From: Shewanella sp. OPT22
GTDB taxonomy: Bacteria; Pseudomonadota; Gammaproteobacteria; Enterobacterales; Shewanellaceae
Length of the DNA stretch: 64,000 bases
Direction: 5' to 3'
Assembly: GCF_004168585.1 (NCBI RefSeq)
Contig: NZ_PGVH01000047.1
Span: forward strand, 62,001-126,000
Shown here: in pieces, positions 29,094-38,314 of the stretch
How positions within the stretch are numbered: the first letter of the stretch is position 1
Layout of the letters: each line of letters opens with the position of its first letter
The notes under the pieces: model-generated
Database searches by the model: none
Seen by the model: only the letters and a program-made list of their open reading frames with translations
Told to the model about the DNA's origin: nothing
Translations under genes and position numbers: made by a program

Positions 29094-30386
29094 ATGACGG
29101 TAAAGAAAATTGTCATTGTAGGTGGTGGGGCAGGTGGTTTAGCTTTAGCATCAAGATTAGGACGTAAGCTTGGAAAAACGGATAAGTTTGATATTTGCTT
29201 GATTGACAAAAGCCCTGTGCACCTATGGAAGCCTAAATTACATGAAGTCGCAGTAGGTGCAATTGATCGTTCTATTGATGGTTTACTGTATAGAGACCAT
29301 GGCCTTAAAAATGGTTACCGTTTTATTCGTGGTGAGTTTACGGGTTGTGATGTTGATAATAAGACCATTGATTTAGCACCAGTTTACGCTGAAGATGGTG
29401 AGCTTCTCTTGTCATCACGTAATATTGATTACGATATTATGGTTTTAGCGTTAGGTAGTGTTTCGAATACATTTGGGACGCCTGGTGCCAATGAGCACTG
29501 TATTTTTCTTGATAACCTTCCCAGTGCAGAATTTTTCCATCAAAAATTGTTAGATGCTTTATTGCAACTAAGTGAAAGTGAAGATAAGAAACTGAGCATA
29601 GGGATAGTGGGCGCTGGTGCAACAGGTGTAGAACTTGCTGCAGAGTTATTCCACGTAATTGACTCGGTTAAAGACTTTGGTTATGACAACGTTTCTGATG
29701 GTCATTTAGATGTTCACTTAATTGAAGCTTCACCCAAAATTTTACCTCAATTACCCGAGCGCATCAGTGCCAGAGCCCAGTCCTTGCTAGACCGGATAGG
29801 GGTTAAATTGCATATTGGTGTACAAGTTCAAGAAGTAACTAAAGATGGTTTCATAACTCATGATGGAAACCTCATACCTGCCAATATCAAGGTTTGGGCT
29901 GCCGGAGTAATGGGCCCTCGTATTTTTGCAAAATTGCCCCAACTTCCTGTGACCAAACGCAACCAAATAGAGGTTGACCGTTTTATGAAAGTAGGCGGTG
30001 TTGAGGATGTTTATGTTATCGGTGATTGTGCAGCTATGGAGCTTCAGGATGGTAAAATGTCACCACCGAGAGCGCAAGCTGCTGATCAAATGGCGCATCG
30101 TTTACATAAAAATTTAGTGAACAAATTTAAGGGCAAAGCTGAGAGTGAATTTGTCTATAAGGATTATGGTTCATTAGTTTCTTTAAGTCGCTTCTCTGCT
30201 GTTGGTAACTTGATGGGCAGTATGCGCTCTGGAGAGTTCTTTGTTGAAGGGCACATTGCACGATTTATGTATATGTCACTTTATCAACGCCATTTATCCA
30301 GTCTATATGGTTATTTTTCTGCTTTAATTTATCGTTTCGCACAAAAACTACTTCGCTGGCACCGACCTAAGCTTAAGCTTCATTAA
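29094..30386 (+). CDS. ndh: Type II NADH:quinone oxidoreductase
   Basis: This non-proton-pumping NADH dehydrogenase of the inner-membrane face transfers electrons from NADH via FAD to quinone. The 430-residue sequence has the FAD-binding IVIVGGGAGGLALASRLG at residues 5–22, the HLWKPKLHEVAVGAID motif, the NADH-binding GIVGAGATGVELAAEL, VYVIGDCA with PPRAQAADQMA, and the membrane-contacting C-terminus ending RPKLKLH. All are as in E. coli Ndh. A PdhR-like palindrome sits in the leader. The gene is single and convergent with a LysR gene. Confidence 0.96.
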   Translation: MTVKKIVIVGGGAGGLALASRLGRKLGKTDKFDICLIDKSPVHLWKPKLHEVAVGAIDRSIDGLLYRDHGLKNGYRFIRGEFTGCDVDNKTIDLAPVYAEDGELLLSSRNIDYDIMVLALGSVSNTFGTPGANEHCIFLDNLPSAEFFHQKLLDALLQLSESEDKKLSIGIVGAGATGVELAAELFHVIDSVKDFGYDNVSDGHLDVHLIEASPKILPQLPERISARAQSLLDRIGVKLHIGVQVQEVTKDGFITHDGNLIPANIKVWAAGVMGPRIFAKLPQLPVTKRNQIEVDRFMKVGGVEDVYVIGDCAAMELQDGKMSPPRAQAADQMAHRLHKNLVNKFKGKAESEFVYKDYGSLVSLSRFSAVGNLMGSMRSGEFFVEGHIARFMYMSLYQRHLSSLYGYFSALIYRFAQKLLRWHRPKLKLH

Positions 30387-30395
30387 AATGGCCTT

Positions 30396-30423
30396 AGCAG
30401 TTTACAAGTGCTGGTAAACTGCT
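30396..30423. terminator. Hairpin between ndh and LysR gene
   Basis: AGCAGTTTAC/GTAAACTGCT, a 10-bp perfect stem with an 8-nt loop, lies between the convergent stops. It has no strong T run, so termination is likely but unproven. Confidence 0.5.
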
Positions 30424-31324
30424 ATTCAAAGTGATCTAACATAAAGTTGATAAAAGCTCTTACCTTAGCTGAAACGTTCTTGCGGCTTGGGTAAATTAAG
30501 CAAAACTCAATATTGTCTTTTGGTAAGTGACTGAACAATTCAACCAACCGTCCTGTCGCAATAGCTTGTTCTGCGAGTGCAATTGGCAGTCGAGCGATCC
30601 CTATACCTTCTATACATAGTCGCATTGCTATATCTAAATTATTTGCTGTAAAAACGCCATTCAATTCTGCTTTAAGTGGCAAGTTATCTCTATCTTTGTA
30701 CACCCAAATATTTGGCGCTTTGTGATTACTGTAGGTTATGGCTTTATGTTGGCTTAATTCAGAGGGACACTTTGGCAAACCATGTTCTTTTATATAACTT
30801 GGAGCTGCAACGGTAATGCTATAAGAGCTGCCAAATTTACGACTGATTAGGCTAGAGTCTTCTGCAGTATGAACTGCACGAACAGCAACATCGATGCCTT
30901 CGGTAATTAAATCTACTTTTCTATCATTAAGCTCAACATCGAGTGTGACTTTAGGGTAAGTTCTCATAAAGCGAGCAAAAATTGGACTGAGTTGAACAAT
31001 GCCAAAACCCACGGGGCAACTGATTTTTAGTTGACCTTGTGGTTCAGTTTGCTTCCCTTCTAAACCATCTTGTATTGATTCAGCACTTTCAATGATCTGT
31101 TTACAGGTTTGATAATAAAGTTGGCCTTCTGGGGTCAGCTTTAACCTGCGAGTTGTTCTTTGGAGTAATCGAACTCCGAGCCTTTGCTCCAGCTTATTGA
31201 CTTCTTTGCTGATATAAGATGTCGAGTGCCCACAACTTTGGGCCGCCAGAGTAAAACTGCCATTATCAACAACGCTGGCGAAAATCACCATGCCATCAAG
31301 TAATTCTGATTTCATCACCACCAA
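30422..31324 (-). CDS. LysR family transcriptional regulator
   Basis: The 300-residue regulator has an N-terminal winged HTH (FTLAAQSCGHSTSYISKEVNKLEQRLGVRLLQRTTRRLKLTPEG in pieces around residues 20–65) and a periplasmic-binding-like effector domain (GQLKISCPVGFGIVQLSPIFARF). It is close to the DsdC/LrhA-unlike CrgA-type LysR proteins. It is divergent from the FMN reductase at 31431 with a 106-bp shared promoter region, the usual arrangement for a regulator and its target. The inducer is unknown. Confidence 0.92.
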   Translation of the reverse strand: MVVMKSELLDGMVIFASVVDNGSFTLAAQSCGHSTSYISKEVNKLEQRLGVRLLQRTTRRLKLTPEGQLYYQTCKQIIESAESIQDGLEGKQTEPQGQLKISCPVGFGIVQLSPIFARFMRTYPKVTLDVELNDRKVDLITEGIDVAVRAVHTAEDSSLISRKFGSSYSITVAAPSYIKEHGLPKCPSELSQHKAITYSNHKAPNIWVYKDRDNLPLKAELNGVFTANNLDIAMRLCIEGIGIARLPIALAEQAIATGRLVELFSHLPKDNIEFCLIYPSRKNVSAKVRAFINFMLDHFE

Positions 31325-31430
31325 CCTTATTAGGTGTTGTTTGGAAATAATTTATACCCAACAAAGGGATTAATCATTACTAGGAAATAGTCTAAAGTAT
31401 TTCATATATTCACACAGTTAGGAAAGAACA

Positions 31431-31955
31431 ATGAAAGTTTTAGCCATTGGGGCCAGTAACAGTCGAAATTCTATTAATCAGGCATTGGCAAAGTATGCCG
31501 CTAATTCAGTCAAAGGCGCTGAAGTGAACGTTGTGGATCTTAATGAATTTGAAATGCCAATTTTTAGTGAGGATCGAGAAAAAGAGCTAGGCTCTCCTCA
31601 ACAAGCACAACAGTTTTTTAAGCTCATCGGTAACTCTGATTTAATCGTAATTTCTTTTGCAGAACACAATGGTTCCTATACAGCGGCTTATAAAAATGTA
31701 TTCGACTGGACTTCTAGAATCGATATGAAAGTGTTTCAAGGCAAAGCCGTTATAATGCTTGCAACATCACCTGGCCCAGGCGGTGCAAAAAGTGTATTAA
31801 TGATGGCAGAAAACTCAGCTCCCTATTTTGGTGCTGAAGTTTTAGGTACGATTTCTTTGGCAAGCTTTTACGACAATTTCGACTTTGAATCAGGGAAAGT
31901 CGTTGACAGTGAGTTCAATAAAAAACTAGCAGATGTCATTGAGACGTTAAACTGA
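31431..31955 (+). CDS. NAD(P)H-dependent FMN reductase family protein
   Basis: The 174-residue flavodoxin-like protein has the FMN phosphate-binding GASNSRNSINQALAKYAA at the N-terminus, a central IVISFAEHNGSYTAAYKNVFDW, and the SPGPGGAKSVL loop of the chromate-reductase/YieF and azoreductase-like group. Likely substrates are quinones or other electrophiles. The adjacent divergent LysR gene probably controls it. SD AGGAAAGAAC precedes the ATG. Confidence 0.9.
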   Translation: MKVLAIGASNSRNSINQALAKYAANSVKGAEVNVVDLNEFEMPIFSEDREKELGSPQQAQQFFKLIGNSDLIVISFAEHNGSYTAAYKNVFDWTSRIDMKVFQGKAVIMLATSPGPGGAKSVLMMAENSAPYFGAEVLGTISLASFYDNFDFESGKVVDSEFNKKLADVIETLN

Positions 31956-32061
31956 ACGTTTGAAAGGTCAAAGAGTACGTTGTCTTGATTTTAAAATGAG
32001 CCTTACGACATAAAAAGCTTTAAATTAAAATCAAGACGCAGACATCTCATGTTTCATTGGG

Positions 32062-32600
32062 CTACTGATTAAAGTTATTAGCCTTTCGTGATGAAGTGAA
32101 AGCTGAGATAAATAACATAGGCTTTGAGTTATCGCTCATATCGCCATAATAAATGCAAAGTTGAGATTCTTGGTTAAGTCGATTAACTTTTTTGATAACG
32201 GTTGGTTCTTTATTTAGCTTATCTTTATTTTGATCCCAAAACTCATTTGCTGTATTAATTGCTGCTTCTGGACTGTCTTGAGTTGAAAGTCTTAACCCTA
32301 CTAAATAAGTGAGTATTCCATTTATTGATGGCCACATTTCATAAGCTAAGTATCCATCATCTTTAGGTGTAGCGTATGTAAAAGGAAATAGAACATCTTT
32401 TAAATCTTGTGATGTAGGGCATGTAAAGTTAGCGGCAGGTACATTTCTGGCAGAGGGGGCACTTGGTTTAGGATGATTTTTAGGACCAACCTCGTTTTCA
32501 TTTGTACTGCTTCCTCCGCAAGCCGTTAAACCAAACGCTGCAAGAGCAACAATAAAAATAGAAACCTTGATAGAGCTTTTTGTACTAGATCAAATCTCAT
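32062..32600 (-). pseudogene. Lipoprotein gene with a homopolymer frameshift
   Basis: A minus-strand ATG at 32600 begins MRFDLVQK. After the T5 run (plus strand 32577–32581) its frame goes out of phase and stops. Adding one base to that run joins it to a frame reading SSIKVSIFIVALAAFGLTACGGS, a perfect lipoprotein signal peptide with lipobox LTAC. That frame continues as NENEVGPKNHPKPSAP and CPTSQDLKDVLFPF through MWPSINGILTYLVGLRL to the stop at 32062. The repaired protein would have about 179 residues, with no known family. Phase variation, sequencing error or decay are all possible. Confidence 0.6.
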
Positions 32601-32771
32601 GCATTTTATTCCGCTATATGAATATTGGACGAGATTCTAAAGTTAGATGTTTATCTATTGCAATAATGATGAATAAAGCTTAACCATCAAGTTGGGTTAA
32701 AATTCAACAATAAAATAATATGGAAATAATAATAGAAACTAACATGATTTAATAAGAAAGAAGTATTGGAA

Positions 32772-32847
<76 letters not shown>

Positions 32848-32872
32848 ATTCCAATATTCTTCTTTAAAAGAA

Positions 32873-32948
32873 TGGTGCCCGAACCCGGAATCGAACCAGG
32901 GACACGAGGATTTTCAATCCTCTGCTCTACCGACTGAGCTATTCGGGC
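32873..32948 (-). tRNA. tRNA-Phe (GAA), copy 1
   Basis: The 76-nt cloverleaf begins GCCCGAATAGCTCAG and ends with encoded CCA. The anticodon loop TTGAAAA gives GAA. The T-arm GGTTCGATTCC is canonical. A second copy lies at 33104–33179. Confidence 0.96.
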
Positions 32949-32980
32949 AAATCTAACGCTCTTAATTAAAAGAGTAAAAA

Positions 32981-33056
<76 letters not shown>

Positions 33057-33103
33057 GTATTCTTAAATAGAATTCTTTATAAAAAAGACTCTTACTTAAA
33101 TAA

Positions 33104-33179
33104 TGGTGCCCGAACCCGGAATCGAACCAGGGACACGAGGATTTTCAATCCTCTGCTCTACCGACTGAGCTATTCGGGC
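33104..33179 (-). tRNA. tRNA-Phe (GAA), copy 2
   Basis: First gene of the minus-strand tRNA cluster; anticodon GAA and encoded CCA. The promoter should lie in 33180–33296. Confidence 0.96.
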
Positions 33180-33296
33180 GTTTGTTGAAGTTGTATCAAG
33201 TCATTTCTAACTCGTCTCCTTCAAAGCGGGCTAAATGATATAGCGAGAGGTTCTGAGCTGCAAGCTCTTTTTTTTAAAATTGTTTCGATTGTTGAG

Positions 33297-34196
33297 TTAG
33301 TGTTCAATCTGCTTAAATAAACGTAATTTTGATAACTCAATGAACGTTTTTACAGCAGGAGATAACCAACGATTGTTACTCCAAATCATATTTAAGGTTA
33401 AAGAAAGGTCAGGTCCAGCCCAATCTAATACAGCTAGTTTTCCTGTGTCGATATCATTTTGCGCAGAAATTCGGCTGATGGCAGCAATTCCCAGCCCCAT
33501 GCTTACACAAGACTTGATGGCTTCAATGCTGACAAATTCTAAATATTTCATTTGTGCTGGTTTTACATCGTTCAAAGCCGTCAGAAACTTTTTCCGGTAT
33601 TGGCAACCTTGTTCAGTAAGAAGGATGGTTTCACCTTTTAAGTCTTCAGCTGTTATTGAGTCTCGGGTTGCTAAAGGGTGCTCAGGTGCTGCAATGACAA
33701 CAATTTGCTCTTTTCTCAAGGCTAATTTTGAAAACCGATCTGCAATATCTTCATGACCTAAAGTAAAAGCGATATCGACTTGATGATTGATGACTTGTTC
33801 AGAGAGCCTTCTTACATTTAACGAACTAACATATAGGTTTACTTCAGGAAATTGTTTACTGAACTCAGTAATAAGAGGAGGTAGGCGGTAAGTTAGCACC
33901 GTTTCATAAGCTGAGATATTGAGCTTACCAACGACGCTTTGGGTCGAGCGAACGGCGGTTTCAGCTTGTTCACGTAAATTAAACAGCTGTTCCGTATATT
34001 GGTAAAGTTGAATGCCTGCTTGAGTAAGTTTTACATTTCTGCCATGTCGGTCAAACAGTTTTACATTAAGCTCAGTTTCCAGAGCTTTAATATGAGCAGT
34101 TACCGCCGATTGAACGTAGCAAAGAATATCAGCAGTTTCTGAAAAATTTTCTGTTCGTGCAGCTGTTCTGAATGTCTTTAATTGCTTAAACTCCAT
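33297..34196 (-). CDS. LysR family transcriptional regulator
   Basis: The 299-residue LysR protein starts MEFKQLKTFRTAARTENFSETAD. I chose the ATG at 34196 because AGGTG lies five bases upstream; an upstream ATG would add seven residues. The HTH is followed by the effector domain (VGKLNISAYETVLTYRLPPLITEF, GMGLGIAAISRI-like pattern). It is divergent from an EamA transporter, which it may regulate. Confidence 0.92.
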   Translation of the reverse strand: MEFKQLKTFRTAARTENFSETADILCYVQSAVTAHIKALETELNVKLFDRHGRNVKLTQAGIQLYQYTEQLFNLREQAETAVRSTQSVVGKLNISAYETVLTYRLPPLITEFSKQFPEVNLYVSSLNVRRLSEQVINHQVDIAFTLGHEDIADRFSKLALRKEQIVVIAAPEHPLATRDSITAEDLKGETILLTEQGCQYRKKFLTALNDVKPAQMKYLEFVSIEAIKSCVSMGLGIAAISRISAQNDIDTGKLAVLDWAGPDLSLTLNMIWSNNRWLSPAVKTFIELSKLRLFKQIEH

Positions 34197-34318
34197 CGTT
34201 TCACCTGTGTAAAACACTTCACAAAAAATGATACTAAAAATCAGTATATATCAATATCGCATATTGCCTTGTGTTACTACACTTAGCCTCTCTTTATTTT
34301 GAATATGAGATTGTGATA

Positions 34319-35227
34319 ATGACAGCGCAAAGACAAGGTATTTTAGTTGCTCTTTTTTGTGTGTTGGTTTGGGCTTCAACAGCAAGTGTTTTGCGTCTGA
34401 GTCATAACTCACTAGATCATTTTCAATTTTTATTTTGGTCGAGCCTTTTCTCGCTAATTGCCGTTACTGTAGTCTCTTTTTATAAAGGTACTTTATCTAC
34501 ACCTTTCAAGTATCGAAAAATAGATTGGGTGATGACTATCGGTGTTGGGTTTGTTGGTACATTTTTATATTACTTGTTTTTGTATGAGGGCTTTTCTGAG
34601 GGCAAAGGAATTAATGTCATTATCATCCAATACACATGGCCGCTAATGTTGTCGTTTTTATCGGTGTTTTTCTTTAAAGAAAGCCTTAGTTGGCGAAAGG
34701 TTATTGCCACAACGTTAGGCTTATGTGCTGTTGTTATCGTACTTTCTAAAGGTAGTGTGGATGATTTTTCGTTACAAAACCCAAGATTACTTGGTTTCGT
34801 AGCTTTAGGAGCGCTTTGTTTTGCCATATTTAATTTAGGCATGAAACATTTAAAGCTTGAAGCTACAAGCCTATTCGTGGTGTTTTTCAGTGTAGCGACT
34901 CTGTGCTCTTTTATTGCGATGTTAATTAAATCCAAGTTCATATGGCCACAGGGGCTAGATTGGTTCTCAGTGATATTTGTAGGAGCTGTAATTAATGGCT
35001 TGGCTGACTTGATTTGGATGTGGGCTTTAAGAAAGTCAGATGCATCTTGTTTAGCACCGTTTGTTTATTTTACGCCAATATTAGCAATGATGTACTTAAT
35101 GGTTTTTTTTCACGAACCCTTCTATCCAGCTTATGGAATAGGGCTTGTGCTCATTGTTATTTCCGGATTATTAAGTTCGAATATGAAAGTTAGATTATTG
35201 AAACGCAAAAAAATTCAGGCAGCCTAA
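34319..35227 (+). CDS. EamA/DMT family transporter
   Basis: This 302-residue inner-membrane protein has ten hydrophobic segments in two EamA halves (VALFCVLVWASTASVLRL, TIGVGFVGTFLYYLFLYEGFSEG, VIIIQYTWPLMLSFLSVFFFKE; second half GFVALGALCFAIFNLG to GLVLIVISGLLSS). Family members export metabolites, often amino acids. The chosen start, ATG 34319, begins MTAQRQ; the longer frame adds 16 residues with no SD. It is divergent from a LysR gene. Confidence 0.88.
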   Translation: MTAQRQGILVALFCVLVWASTASVLRLSHNSLDHFQFLFWSSLFSLIAVTVVSFYKGTLSTPFKYRKIDWVMTIGVGFVGTFLYYLFLYEGFSEGKGINVIIIQYTWPLMLSFLSVFFFKESLSWRKVIATTLGLCAVVIVLSKGSVDDFSLQNPRLLGFVALGALCFAIFNLGMKHLKLEATSLFVVFFSVATLCSFIAMLIKSKFIWPQGLDWFSVIFVGAVINGLADLIWMWALRKSDASCLAPFVYFTPILAMMYLMVFFHEPFYPAYGIGLVLIVISGLLSSNMKVRLLKRKKIQAA

Positions 35228-35237
35228 GCTGCCTGAA
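35214..35237 (-). terminator. Terminator of the alcohol dehydrogenase gene
   Basis: TTCAGGCAGC–4 nt–GCTGCCTGAA gives a 10-bp perfect stem. On the minus strand it is followed by seven T. It overlaps the last codons of the convergent EamA gene. Confidence 0.85.
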
Positions 35238-35257
35238 AGTCTTAACTCTGAATGGAA

Positions 35258-36406
35258 TTACAGAGCGTTTTTGAAGATTTGGCAGATTTCTTCATGAGTA
35301 GCTTGTTTAGGGTTAGTGAAACCACAAGCATCTTTAAGTGCGTTATCAGCAAGAGTTGGGATGTCTTTTTCTTGAACACCAAGCTCTGTAAGTGAAGCAG
35401 GAATATCGATAGAAGCTGCAAGGCTCTTAATTGCATCGATAGCTGCCGCAGCGCCTTGCTCATCACTTAGACCTGTAACGTCAACACCCATTGCAACAGC
35501 AACGTCTTTCAATAAGTTAGGAACAACTTTTGCGTTGTACTCTTGAACATGTGGAAGAAGCAATGCGTTACAAACACCGTGTGGTAAGTCGTAGAAACCA
35601 CCTAATTGGTGTGCCATAGCGTGAACATAACCAAGGCTTGCATTGTTAAATGCCATACCCGCTAAGAATTGTGCGTAAGCCATTTGCTCGCGAGCATCAA
35701 CATTTTGACCGTCTTTAACTGCAGTTGTTAAGTTGTCACGGATAAGCTCAATAGCTTTGATTGCACATGCGTCTGTGATTGGGTTAGCAGCGATAGAAAC
35801 ATAAGCTTCGATTGCATGAGTCAATGCGTCCATACCTGTTGCAGCAGTCAATGCTTTAGGCTTTTTAAGCATAAGCTCTGGATCGTTTACAGATAAGATA
35901 GGCGTAGTGTTTTTGTCAACGATAGCCATCTTGATATGACGCTCTTCATCAGTAATGATGCAGAAGCGAGTCATTTCACTTGCAGTACCAGCCGTTGTGT
36001 TGATTGCAACTAATGGAAGTTGAGGTTGTTTAGAAACGTCAACACCTTCGTAATCTTTAATGCTGCCACCATTAGTTGCAACAAGAGCGATACCTTTAGC
36101 GCAATCATGCGGAGAGCCACCACCTAGAGAGATTACGAAGTCACAATCGTTATCTTTTAAGATTTTTAGACCCGCTTCTACATTGCCCATTGTTGGGTTA
36201 GGCTGAGTACCGTCAAAAATGAAAGCTTCAATACTCACGTCGGCAAGTTTAGCAACTAAACCGCCAGCAATACCGATTTCAACTAATGGCTTATCAGTTA
36301 CGATAAGTGCACGTTGAAAGCCTAAAGTCTGGATATCACCAATTGCATCATCTACAGCGCCTTGTCCTAGCACATTCACTGATGGGATAAAAAATTTAGC
36401 AGCCAT
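35258..36406 (-). CDS. Iron-containing alcohol dehydrogenase
   Basis: This 382-residue group III alcohol dehydrogenase resembles Zymomonas AdhB and E. coli YiaY/FucO. It has the NAD-binding [13 protein letters not shown] and [12 protein letters not shown] motifs. Metal ligands predicted by spacing are Asp193 and His197 ([12 protein letters not shown]), His262 ([12 protein letters not shown]) and His276 (DLPHGVCNA). It interconverts primary alcohols and aldehydes with NAD(H). SD AGGAGAG lies before the ATG. Codon usage looks biased like a highly expressed gene. It is monocistronic. Confidence 0.95.
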   Translation of the reverse strand: MAAKFFIPSVNVLGQGAVDDAIGDIQTLGFQRALIVTDKPLVEIGIAGGLVAKLADVSIEAFIFDGTQPNPTMGNVEAGLKILKDNDCDFVISLGGGSPHDCAKGIALVATNGGSIKDYEGVDVSKQPQLPLVAINTTAGTASEMTRFCIITDEERHIKMAIVDKNTTPILSVNDPELMLKKPKALTAATGMDALTHAIEAYVSIAANPITDACAIKAIELIRDNLTTAVKDGQNVDAREQMAYAQFLAGMAFNNASLGYVHAMAHQLGGFYDLPHGVCNALLLPHVQEYNAKVVPNLLKDVAVAMGVDVTGLSDEQGAAAAIDAIKSLAASIDIPASLTELGVQEKDIPTLADNALKDACGFTNPKQATHEEICQIFKNAL

Positions 36407-36670
36407 GCTCTCTCCTACAAATTTAAAGTTAATTTTTTAAAAAGTTTTAATTCTCTACTGAGTATTAAATTAACAATGAAACTAAGGAGATAAAGTGATT
36501 TAGATCTAAATTTTTGCGGTTTTTATTTTTTTTATAATAAAAATGTCGTAGAGGTCAATTTTGACGATTTTTTATGACTTATCGCTTTGTGGACTCGTAT
36601 GCATTGCTTTTACTTTATTAATAAATATTAATTATCGTCAGCATAGAAAAAGCGATAATCAGTTCATTTT

Positions 36671-38230
36671 TTGACAGAAAAAAGCCTAATAATGCAAGAG
36701 ATGAAGGTTAAGTTATGGGAAGTAGGTGATAGTTATGCAAAATTACCTCAGACCGACTTTAAAAAAGTATTAGATGTTAAACATGGAGAAGCGATAACAT
36801 TAATAGTTAATTTTGCAACTGACCTTAATTTTGGAGAAGAACATAAGTGTTGTGGAAAAAGTCAAAAAGTTGAACGAGTTCGTAAGTATCTTGTAATAAA
36901 AACGCCAGAAAATGTGATTGCAAGATCTTGTCAACATAACAATGAACGACCAGTAAAAATTCAACTTCTCGATTTCTTAGAGGACTGTAACGGTTTTTTG
37001 GAAGTAGAGGAAACTGCTGAAAGTAAAAAGTTAGCGGCATGGATTGTAGAGCAATCGACCGTCAATCGTAAGAAGAAAGAAATAGTGAAAAGTGCCGAAC
37101 AGGCAAAGTCTTCAAAGGTATGTAAGCAAGCAGAACCTATTGCTGATAACAAGAAAATAGTGCCGCTTCCGTTAAGTGTCAAACCCGCTAAAATTTTATC
37201 AGCTACGCCAGGATTTAAGAGAGGCTTAAATAGTTGTTTTAAAAACGCTGCATTAAAGCAACTGTTACTAGAGCCAAACGAAGGCGCAATTAATTTAAAG
37301 GTTGTCTCTTCTAGTGTGAAACCATTAGCGACAACTTATAATAATCTCTCAGAATCTTTTAGAAAGGTAAGACAATCTCTTGCTACAAAGTCTGCCGTTG
37401 ATACATCCTATGATTTGTTTATTAAAGAATTAAGTATTTTTGTTGGCAAGACGCATAAATACTTAGATGAAGACGAAACAGCAGCTTACCGTCAGTTACG
37501 AGGGACACTTAAACATTCATTTCAAGCTCAAGAAGATGCAAAGGAATTTGCTGATAGTTTATGTGTGCTTTTCAAACTTTATAAACCAGAAAACGTATTG
37601 TACAGAAGACAACGCTACGTTATTGCGTCAGAAAAACTTGGTTTAAATGGGGAGGTATCACAATCAGATAGCTCTAGTTTTGGCGCATATTTTTTTGTTT
37701 ACCCTAAAGGTAAAAGTCTTTCTCAGACTCTATCTGAAGAGATCTGTACTGGTGCGACTACTCTTGAGCTTACAAGAGATGGAAAGATGGAAAAATTACC
37801 TGCAACTTTATATGAAAGTGTCTCTTGCGATGCAATAGATTCCATAACTTCTCTTAGAATAGCTGTGGGTTGTTTTGGTTTTCCCGACATCAGAAAACCT
37901 AAAGAAGCACAATTATTGCTCAATGGTAATAATGATATCGTACCATTATGCTTTCGAAAAAAAATTGAAATTAAAGATGGTTGTGTAAATGGTTATATGG
38001 GAGCAGATGTTCATGAATTTAAAGCAAACTTTAAAGTAAATACTGTGGTATTTCATATAGGTTTAACAACAGTACACTCAGGACATTATATTACGTTGGA
38101 AAACTTAGGTGGTGATAATTGGATAGTACATGACGATTCTGAGGTATATTCATATGTTGGCACCCTGACAAATTTTATTCATCAAAACCGTAAAGCGGTC
38201 CCATATATGTTTAATCTCGTTAAAGTTTAA
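36671..38230 (+). CDS. USP-like (peptidase C19) deubiquitinase candidate 1
   Basis: The 519-residue protein has a unique N-terminal region (about 1–175) and a C-terminal domain with the boxes of eukaryotic ubiquitin-specific proteases. The Cys box is GLNSCFKNAALKQLL, with candidate nucleophile Cys189 and oxyanion Asn187. The QEDAKEFADSL segment mimics the QQDAxEFL box. The His box is VVFHIGLTTVHSGHYITLE with His472, followed by WIVHDDSEV holding Asp488/489. The start shown is TTG 36671, matching the TTG-ACA-GAA-AAA start of the paralogue; ATG 36692 is an alternative. There is no signal peptide or membrane segment. It is likely a secreted effector acting on host ubiquitin; this is inference. 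A paralogue follows 84 bp downstream. Confidence 0.8.
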   Translation: MTEKSLIMQEMKVKLWEVGDSYAKLPQTDFKKVLDVKHGEAITLIVNFATDLNFGEEHKCCGKSQKVERVRKYLVIKTPENVIARSCQHNNERPVKIQLLDFLEDCNGFLEVEETAESKKLAAWIVEQSTVNRKKKEIVKSAEQAKSSKVCKQAEPIADNKKIVPLPLSVKPAKILSATPGFKRGLNSCFKNAALKQLLLEPNEGAINLKVVSSSVKPLATTYNNLSESFRKVRQSLATKSAVDTSYDLFIKELSIFVGKTHKYLDEDETAAYRQLRGTLKHSFQAQEDAKEFADSLCVLFKLYKPENVLYRRQRYVIASEKLGLNGEVSQSDSSSFGAYFFVYPKGKSLSQTLSEEICTGATTLELTRDGKMEKLPATLYESVSCDAIDSITSLRIAVGCFGFPDIRKPKEAQLLLNGNNDIVPLCFRKKIEIKDGCVNGYMGADVHEFKANFKVNTVVFHIGLTTVHSGHYITLENLGGDNWIVHDDSEVYSYVGTLTNFIHQNRKAVPYMFNLVKV

Positions 38231-38314
38231 TTAACGAAGTTTAACTATAGATTCCTCTCTATCCTTATATGCTATCTTGGCTGAAATTATTAAATAAATA
38301 GTTACGGTACTATT

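Noticed and set aside
36671..36676. TTGACA at the start of the first USP-like gene read as a -35 promoter box
   Set aside because: No acceptable -10 at 16–18 bp, and the paralogue begins with the same TTG ACA GAA AAA coding sequence, so it is more likely the start of translation.
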